Below, one piece after another: positions 58,938 through 64,000 of a stretch of DNA of 64,000 nucleotides. The notes beneath the pieces were generated by a model. The model saw only the letters and a program-made list of their open reading frames with translations. It searched no databases and had not been told where the DNA came from. Source of the stretch: Sulfolobales archaeon (lineage in GTDB: Archaea; Thermoproteota; Thermoprotei_A; Sulfolobales; NBVN01); contig JANXEN010000003.1 in NCBI GenBank assembly GCA_025058345.1, positions 149,970-213,969 on the forward strand, given 5' to 3'. Every line of letters starts with the position of its first letter. Position 1 is the stretch's first letter. The position numbers and the translations under genes were made by a program.

Positions 58938-59129
58938 ATTACGATTCGCTGTCCCTACTGCGGATATACAGGGCAGTTCAACCAACTTAGGAAATGGAGA
59001 TTCAGATTCTATGACGTAAATAGGCTACAATGCCCTAACTGTAATGGGATATTCAACCATTACTTAGGCACTTCCTCAAAAGGCAAGAAATCAGAATTCG
59101 TTATAAAGGTAAAACCAAGACATAAATGA
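58938..59129 (+). CDS. Small zinc-ribbon protein without a canonical start codon
   Basis: 63 residues if begun at ATT 58938. The frame contains CPYCGYTGQF and, 26 residues on, CPNCNGIFNHY, a complete two-knuckle zinc ribbon, followed by a basic tail ending KVKPRHK. An in-frame TAA lies at 58932-58934 and there is no ATG, GTG or TTG before the first cysteine; the only codons are ATT, ATT, ACG, ATT, CGC. A strong GGTGAT ribosome binding site (58927-58932) is spaced five bases from ATT 58938. Either the gene uses AUU (or ACG) or the sequence has an error. The coding nature rests on the cysteine pattern. No homologue can be named. Confidence 0.68.
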   Translation: MTIRCPYCGYTGQFNQLRKWRFRFYDVNRLQCPNCNGIFNHYLGTSSKGKKSEFVIKVKPRHK

Positions 59130-59296
59130 AATTAATTCACTATATCATTAAATGATACTTTTCTGAAAACATTCCAGCTTGATTGAGTATTTGTTCTTAG
59201 AGCTTATTACTAAGTGTAACTCCATAATATTGACAGTTAATAAGTAGAGTCAGTAATAACTTTTATTATCGGCTATCACAGTTGTTTGGTGGTATA

Positions 59297-60682
59297 TTGG
59301 ATGAGATAAGGGTTTATGATGTCTCAGCTCAGATTGGTTATGGTTTCCCCGTAGAATCCTTAGAGACCGCGCTTAAGTGGAATCCCCACGTTTTAGTTGC
59401 TCAAGGCACCTCCACAGATGCTGGCCCATACTACTTAGGTGCAGGTACTTCCTATACGGAGTCAGAATGTGTTAAGAGGGACTTAAAGTTAATCATTAAG
59501 GCATCTAGGGAGTTTGGAATTCCATTTATATGCTCTGTCGGTGGTGCCGGTGCTGATGTACACGTTGAGGGAGTTCTCAGACTAATTAATTTGATAAGTA
59601 AGGATTTGGGAACTAAGTTAAGGATAGCGGTAGTAAGTGGTGAAATAGATAAGGATTGGCTTAAGAAGAAATTATTGAGTGGCTCTAAGGCTGGTAGGTT
59701 AGTAAACATTAGTAGGCTTTCTGAGTATTTAACAATTGATGATGTTGATGCTAGTGTTAGGGTAGTAGCTCAGATGGGTCCAGAACCAATAATTAAGGCA
59801 TTAGACCTTTACTTTAGAGGTGAAGTAGACGGCATCATTACTGGTCGTTCATTAGATGTTGGTGTTGTGGCGGCCTATCCGCTTAAGTTCGGCATGCCTA
59901 AAAACTTAGTTTACCACATGTCTAAAATACTGGAATGCGGTGCGATTGCTGCAGAGCCGGGTAGTAGTAGTGATGGAATTTTTGGGGTGGTGAATAAGGA
60001 TTACTTCTTAGTTAAACCTCCTAACCCGAGGAGGAGGTGTACTGTAACTAGCGTTGCAGCCCACTCATTTTATGAGAGGGATAATCCATACATGGAGAAA
60101 CTCCCTGAAGGCTATTTAGACGTAACTACAGCTAAATATATCCAGTATGACGAGAGAACGGTAATGGTTAGTGGAAGCCGATTCGTACCACAACCATACA
60201 CTATTAAGTTGGAGGGAGTTAAACTAGTGGGATTTAGGTCTATAAGTATAGCTGGTTCGAGGGATCCTATCTTCATAAAGAAAATTAAGAGCATTCTAGA
60301 GGATGTTACCGAAGTAGTTAAGGACAGGCTTAACCATATACCACAAGATGAGTACGTCATTAACTTCAGGGTATACGGAATTAACGGAGTTATGGGTCAA
60401 TACGAGCCGGTAAAGAACCCACAACCGCATGAGGTTGGTATAATAATTGATGTAGTAGCTAAGACTCAAGAAAAGGCAAACTCGATATGTGCACTCGTTC
60501 GAGCTACACTACTACATCATGGGTTCGAAGAGAGAAAAACAACAGCTGGCAATATAGCATTTCCTTTCTCACCTTCAGATTTCCCTGCAGGACCTGTCTT
60601 CGAATTCAACATATGGCATGCATTAGAATTAGAAGATCCTACAGAACCCTTTAAGATTAAGGTTATTGAGTTTCCGAGGTGA
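59297..60682 (+). CDS. AtuA family protein (DUF1446)
   Basis: 461 residues. DUF1446/AtuA features: WNPHVLVAQGTSTDAGPYYLGAG near 28-50, GIPFICSVGGAGADVHVEG near 73-91, DGIITGRSLDVGVVAAYPLKFG near 178-199 and the ICALVRATLLHHGFEERKTTAGNIAFPFSPSDFPAGP region near the C-terminus. Named after acyclic terpene utilisation in Pseudomonas, but the reaction is unknown. TTG 59297 follows GGTGG by five bases; TTG 59282 is a weaker option. Paired with the DUF4387 gene seven bases downstream. Confidence 0.88.
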   Translation: MDEIRVYDVSAQIGYGFPVESLETALKWNPHVLVAQGTSTDAGPYYLGAGTSYTESECVKRDLKLIIKASREFGIPFICSVGGAGADVHVEGVLRLINLISKDLGTKLRIAVVSGEIDKDWLKKKLLSGSKAGRLVNISRLSEYLTIDDVDASVRVVAQMGPEPIIKALDLYFRGEVDGIITGRSLDVGVVAAYPLKFGMPKNLVYHMSKILECGAIAAEPGSSSDGIFGVVNKDYFLVKPPNPRRRCTVTSVAAHSFYERDNPYMEKLPEGYLDVTTAKYIQYDERTVMVSGSRFVPQPYTIKLEGVKLVGFRSISIAGSRDPIFIKKIKSILEDVTEVVKDRLNHIPQDEYVINFRVYGINGVMGQYEPVKNPQPHEVGIIIDVVAKTQEKANSICALVRATLLHHGFEERKTTAGNIAFPFSPSDFPAGPVFEFNIWHALELEDPTEPFKIKVIEFPR

Positions 60683-60688
60683 ACTACA

Positions 60689-60991
60689 GTGGTTAAACTA
60701 TATGAAGTAGCTAAGGTAATTAGAACAAAAAATGCTGGTCCATTCAAATTAACCATAGATATATTCTTCACTAACACGGAGTTTTATGAGAAGGCAAAGA
60801 ACATCATAACTAAGCATCTAATATCACGTCTTTATAATGTAAGCGAAGACTTCATCGAAGGTATATATTTCGTAGACAGTGTTTTAGGCGTTAAAATAAC
60901 TATTATTAAGGAAGTTCCTTCAGATGATGTAAAGACCTCAGACGTATATGCTGCACAGCAACATGGTCCACTGATCGACCTTGACATTTAA
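60689..60991 (+). CDS. DUF4387 family protein, AtuA partner
   Basis: 100 residues beginning LYEVAKVIRTKNAGPFKLTIDIFF and ending SDVYAAQQHGPLIDLDI, the pattern of DUF4387 proteins that occur next to or fused with AtuA. Probably the small subunit of the same enzyme. GTG start six bases after the AtuA stop. Confidence 0.88.
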   Translation: MVKLYEVAKVIRTKNAGPFKLTIDIFFTNTEFYEKAKNIITKHLISRLYNVSEDFIEGIYFVDSVLGVKITIIKEVPSDDVKTSDVYAAQQHGPLIDLDI

Positions 60992-61042
60992 CCACTTAAT
61001 GATTTTTCGGTTAAAGTTATGTAATCATAAGCTGTTTTCGCA

Positions 61043-61082
61043 TTTATAAAGTTTTTAATAATGGATGAGGTAACACCTCATC
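61043..61082 (+). promoter_or_regulatory. Threonine ammonia-lyase promoter with palindromic operator candidate
   Basis: A TATA box TTTATAAA (61043-61050) is followed by GATGAGGT (61064-61071), AAC, and ACCTCATC (61075-61082), a perfect 8-bp inverted repeat. Its centre is about 25 bases after the TATA box, on the expected transcription start. A dimeric regulator such as an Lrp/AsnC-family protein could repress here; no regulator gene is adjacent. Confidence 0.5.
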
Positions 61083-61136
61083 TGAAGTAATTAACTATTT
61101 TTAGGACATTGTTATCTTATTTAGAGGTAATTACGT

Positions 61137-62360
61137 ATGAGTTTTAAGGAGTTGTGGGAAAGTATTTTGAAGTGTAGTTTTGAGGCTCAGGAGGTTATTA
61201 AGCCATATGTTCACGTAACGCCTGTAAATCTTAGCGCTACGCTATCACGAATCTGTGGTGCTGATGTATTCCTTAAGTATGAGAACCTTCAGAAGACAGG
61301 GAGTTTTAAAGTTAGGGGAGCTTTGTATAAGGTATCTAAATTAGGTCGTAGTGTTAAGGGTGTTGTTACTGCTTCTGCCGGTAATCATGCTCAGGGGGTT
61401 GCATATGCTGCAAGTTCTTTAGGATTACCTTCTGTAGTTGTGATGCCAGAGTCTGCTAGTACTCCTAAAGTTCAGGCTACTGAGGGTTATGGAGCTGAGG
61501 TGATATTGTACGGTAAGGTATATGATGATGCGTATCAGAAAGCTTTGGAAATTAGGGAGGCAAGAGGTTACGAGTTCATACATGCTTTCAATGACGTGGA
61601 GGTCATAGGGGGTCAGGGAACCATAGGCTTAGAAATCATTAATCAAATCAGCGATTTCGACATCGTTATAGTCCCTGTAGGAGGTGGTGGACTTATATCA
61701 GGTATAGCTAGCGCTATAAAGGCTAAGAAACCGCAGGTAAAGGTTATCGGTGTTGAGCCTGAAGCAGCTCCAAAGATGTTGTTATCTTTAAGTTCCGGCA
61801 AGCCTATATCAATAGAACCAAAGCCGACCATCGCTGATGGCTTAGTAGCTAAGACGCCTGGTGAAATTACCTTTGAAGTAGTTTCAAATTTAGTGGATGA
61901 GATCGTTACAGTAAGTGAGGAAGAAATATCAGAAGCTATATACATAACTTTAGAACGTCAGAAGACCTTAGTTGAGGGTGCTGGTGCTGTAGGTGTTGCA
62001 GCACTCATATCTGGGAAGGCTAACGTCAAAGGGAAGAAAGTTGTTGCAGTCCTTAGTGGCGGTAACATAGACTTAACGATTTTAAATAAGGTATTGATAA
62101 GAGGCTTAGTCAAGGTAGGGAGGATAGTGAAGATAAGTGGGTATGTACCTGACGCTCCAGGATATATGACAAGGATCCTTCAAATCATAGCTCATCATAG
62201 GGGCAACGTTTTAGATATAGCGCATGATAGAAGTGATTTGAAAGCACCGGCATGGCATGCAAAAATAACTATATTGTTTGAGACTCCAGGTCCGAGTTCG
62301 ACAAGCGAGATATTACGGAAGTTGAAGGACGAAGGATTTAACTTCATAAACGAATCATAG
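61137..62360 (+). CDS. ilvA: Threonine ammonia-lyase (threonine dehydratase)
   Basis: 407 residues. PLP lysine in QKTGSFKVRGALYKV near 49-63, TASAGNHAQGVAYAA near 79-93, PVGGGGLISGIASAIK near 181-196, VLSGGNIDL near 302-310, and a C-terminal ACT-like domain (VGRIVKISGYVPDAPGYMTRILQIIAHHRGNVLDIAHDRSD). Deaminates threonine to 2-oxobutyrate, for isoleucine synthesis or degradation. ATG at 61137 behind AGAGGTAATT. Confidence 0.94.
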   Translation: MSFKELWESILKCSFEAQEVIKPYVHVTPVNLSATLSRICGADVFLKYENLQKTGSFKVRGALYKVSKLGRSVKGVVTASAGNHAQGVAYAASSLGLPSVVVMPESASTPKVQATEGYGAEVILYGKVYDDAYQKALEIREARGYEFIHAFNDVEVIGGQGTIGLEIINQISDFDIVIVPVGGGGLISGIASAIKAKKPQVKVIGVEPEAAPKMLLSLSSGKPISIEPKPTIADGLVAKTPGEITFEVVSNLVDEIVTVSEEEISEAIYITLERQKTLVEGAGAVGVAALISGKANVKGKKVVAVLSGGNIDLTILNKVLIRGLVKVGRIVKISGYVPDAPGYMTRILQIIAHHRGNVLDIAHDRSDLKAPAWHAKITILFETPGPSSTSEILRKLKDEGFNFINES

Positions 62361-62397
62361 GTAAATTTAAGGAAATCATTCACTTTATTTCTATGAA

Positions 62398-62700
62398 TCA
62401 TAGTTTCTGATGCACGGAAGAGACCTTATATTCTAACGTTATTTCCTTATCATACCTAAGGTCTAAAGACAAATCAATGACTAATCTAGGCACACCCATA
62501 CTTCGGAATTTCTCACTCAATACATTAATTAATTTGGCAGCTTCATCGATGGAGTTTAACTCTAATGCAGTGCCGAAAGGAGTTAGTTGATGTTTAATCC
62601 CCAACGAATTAATTACCTTTATAGCTTCAACCACGTAAGGACTTAAACTCCCTCCTTGTGTCCCGATAGGTATTACCTTAATGAAAGCTAGGACCTTTAT
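62398..62700 (-). CDS. MTH1187-family thiamine-binding protein, apparent ATA start
   Basis: About 100 residues. VIPIGTQGGSLSPYV, LTPFGTALEL and DLRYDKEITLEYKVSSVHQKL are the three conserved blocks of the MTH1187/YqgV (DUF77) family, small tetramers of which some bind thiamine. The first block must be translated, yet the frame from an in-frame TGA to that block reads GCT GAT ATA AAG GTC CTA GCT TTC ATT, with no ATG, GTG or TTG; the first canonical start is GTG 62634, inside the fold. AGGTGA lies six bases before ATA 62698-62700. A TATA-like CATATAAAC is about 35 bases upstream. I therefore propose AUA initiation, or a sequence error. Confidence 0.75.
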   Translation of the reverse strand: MKVLAFIKVIPIGTQGGSLSPYVVEAIKVINSLGIKHQLTPFGTALELNSIDEAAKLINVLSEKFRSMGVPRLVIDLSLDLRYDKEITLEYKVSSVHQKL

Positions 62701-62802
62701 ATCAGCTCACCTCACTTAATTATGGGAATGGGGTTTATATGTTTCATAAGTACGTAGTTTTGCTCATCAATTAGTATCAGGTAATCAGTTCTTAATCACT
62801 TA

Positions 62803-63477
62803 CTACATTATTGATTTTAGAGTACATAGCACTTCGTTACCTAAGTCAACCGTAGCGTAAAAGCCTCTGAAAAGAGGTCCGGGATTTAAAATTAATGAAC
62901 CATTAATGTTATCAACACCTCTTCCCTCATGTATATGTCCGCATACAGTAATTATTGGTTTACGATGTTCTACGAACTTTCTTAGGGATTCCGAACCTAC
63001 ATGTAATCCGTCATATGTTAGGTCTAACTTAGTGTTGTAAGGAGGTGTGTGCGTGAGGAGTATTAGTCTTTCGCCTCCATTGTAAGAACTTAACTCCTTA
63101 GTTATGCTATCAAGCAGCCTTCGATAATCCTCATCGCTTAGCTCGAAGTATGTGTGGAAGGGGGAATGAAGGCTCCCACTAACTCCTGCAATCAGGTAAC
63201 TATTCATCTTAGCTACGCTTCCGTGCAGCAATAACACCCCCTCAACATTAGACAGCTCCTTAAGTAATTTAGGGTTATCCATATTCCCTAAAATCATGAA
63301 AGCAACTTTACCAGAGCTCTCCATATAGTTGCTTAAGACTTCGACAACCTTATCGACCCTACCACCATAGTCAGAGAGATCACCTGCAATCAATACCATA
63401 TCATAACCTTCACTCTCTAGGACCTTCTTGAGATTTCTCCAATTTCCATGAACATCAGACAGTGCTAAGACCTTCAA
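62803..63477 (-). CDS. Metallophosphoesterase
   Basis: 224 residues of the calcineurin-like fold with motifs LALSDVHGNW near 4-13, VLIAGDLSDYGG near 28-39, ILGNMDNP near 63-70, LLTHTPPYNT near 137-146 and TVCGHIHEGRG near 176-186 (two-metal site complete). Substrate unknown; MJ0936-like phosphodiesterases are similar in size. TTG at 63475-63477 lies six bases after GGTG; GTG at 63492, which overlaps the upstream zinc-ribbon stop (GTGA), is the alternative. Forms a small operon with that gene. Confidence 0.9.
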   Translation of the reverse strand: MKVLALSDVHGNWRNLKKVLESEGYDMVLIAGDLSDYGGRVDKVVEVLSNYMESSGKVAFMILGNMDNPKLLKELSNVEGVLLLHGSVAKMNSYLIAGVSGSLHSPFHTYFELSDEDYRRLLDSITKELSSYNGGERLILLTHTPPYNTKLDLTYDGLHVGSESLRKFVEHRKPIITVCGHIHEGRGVDNINGSLILNPGPLFRGFYATVDLGNEVLCTLKSIM

Positions 63478-63488
63478 AGCAAACACCT

Positions 63489-63635
63489 TCACAAACTAAA
63501 CTCATGACCGCAGAAAGGACATTTAACGTAACTACACGAACCGCTATAAAGTAGTACATTACATGACTTACATCCGTAGGTTCTAGCATAGAGTGTATCG
63601 AAATACCCCCTACACTTAGGGCAAGTAACCTTCAT
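63489..63635 (-). CDS. Small zinc-ribbon protein (48 aa)
   Basis: 48 residues: MKVTCPKCRGYF, then YGCKSCN, a single cysteine in SGSCSYV, and VKCPFCGHEFSL. Three CxxC pairs plus one cysteine make two small zinc sites. ATG at 63633-63635 has an AGGTGA ribosome binding site five bases upstream and a TATA-like GATATTTTT about 35 bases upstream. The stop overlaps the GTG of the phosphoesterase gene. No family name; too short for most gene callers. Confidence 0.75.
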   Translation of the reverse strand: MKVTCPKCRGYFDTLYARTYGCKSCNVLLYSGSCSYVKCPFCGHEFSL

Positions 63636-64000
63636 TAAGTCACCTAAAATAACTGTCTACAGAAAGTTAAAAATATCAAGAGGCTCTCATAAAAGTAACG
63701 GTGCAGCTGAATATGCTAATTCAAATATCATTATTTAATGAGACATTTGCTGACAACACTTCACTCTTACATAGTCTATTTCGTGAAGAACATTAACTGC
63801 TCAACTAAAATGATAGTATTCAGCAAATATAATTACTATTTAAGCCTCTATCCCCTTATAACAAGTACGTCACTATACAGGTAAATGATAACGTCATTCA
63901 AAATAAATCGTCATTAGGTTTAATTTTAGTACAAAAATTAGAAAAAAATGGATTTTATTTATTTAAACAATTTTGCTCGTTACTACCCTATGTCTAGGTC
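63636..64000. other. 365-bp right end without a recognised gene
   Basis: No open frame of meaningful length, tRNA or C/D RNA is apparent on either strand. The first about 45 bases hold the promoter of the leftward zinc-ribbon gene. The last 110 bases are AT-rich (for example TTTTATTTATTTAAAC near 63953-63968) and may be the promoter of a gene beyond the window. Confidence 0.6.

Noticed and set aside
61063..61086. GGATGAG, 12 nt, CTGA as half of a C/D RNA
   Set aside because: No second half; the sequence is better explained as a perfect palindrome at a promoter.

Overview
The window is from a thermophilic archaeon, most likely a member of Thermoproteota (Crenarchaeota) close to the Desulfurococcales grade; I do not assign a genus. 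The evidence is: ribosome binding sites of the GGTGATC/GAGGTG type, very frequent TTG and GTG starts, TATA boxes placed for short-leader or leaderless transcripts, archaeal-only families (DtdA, tetraether lipid synthase, geranylgeranyl reductase, mevalonate kinase, COG2112 kinase, Tfx regulator, XerA), archaeal C/D box guide RNAs, and a tRNA-Thr gene without an encoded CCA. The DNA is gene-dense and AT-rich. I see no insertion sequence, prophage or CRISPR array.

Layout. 1-3.5 kb: partial TldD/PmbA protein, ATP-cone protein, TatD hydrolase, XerA recombinase, kinase-like protein. 3.5-9.3 kb: a nearly complete pyrimidine block, pyrB-pyrI leftward and pyrF-pyrE-pyrK-pyrC-pyrD rightward from a shared promoter; only carbamoyl phosphate synthetase is missing. 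9.3-15.9 kb: two C/D box sRNAs, a possible structured RNA, an aminotransferase, YbjQ, a glycosylase-like Fe-S protein, two membrane proteins, a lysine/saccharopine dehydrogenase-like enzyme and an Alg13/Alg14-like glycosyltransferase. 16-19 kb: a complete TRAP transporter. 19.4-24.2 kb: tRNA-Thr, the PLP synthase genes pdxS-pdxT followed by a threonine-synthase-like pseudoenzyme fused to a winged helix, a DUF72 protein and a cysteine synthase. 24.3-27.4 kb: lipid genes tes and ggr. 27.5-31.9 kb: exported helical protein, Nramp-like permease, zinc-finger and unknown proteins.

32-41.2 kb: DtdA, then genes pointing to sulfolactate-type C3 metabolism (UxaA/SuyB-like, Ldh_2/ComC-like, ThDP decarboxylase/synthase, ComB), interspersed with two cyclophilin-like proteins, glutamate dehydrogenase and a peroxiredoxin. 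41.2-49.9 kb: a small winged-helix regulator divergent from glycerate 2-kinase, a membrane GT2, a nucleotidyltransferase with a third C/D sRNA just upstream, an anchored SagB-type nitroreductase, an orphan N6-methylase-like protein with an altered catalytic motif, a CDF transporter and a flavin reductase. 50-54.9 kb: NAD(P)HX repair, rpiA, mevalonate kinase, thiL and a CBS protein. 54.9-58.8 kb: a tungsten-enzyme unit (MoaD, Tfx-like regulator, aldehyde ferredoxin oxidoreductase, radical-SAM maturase). 58.9-63.6 kb: small zinc ribbons, AtuA/DUF4387, threonine ammonia-lyase, a thiamine-binding-family protein and a phosphoesterase.

The most notable observations are the PLP-fold pseudoenzyme with a winged helix in the PLP biosynthesis operon, two small genes that appear to lack any ATG/GTG/TTG start but have strong Shine-Dalgarno sequences, three textbook C/D box sRNAs with exact 12-nt guides, the sulfolactate-type locus in an organism with no visible methanogenesis genes, and the HPPF-motif orphan methylase. 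All functions are inferred by reading the sequence; nothing was searched or computed.
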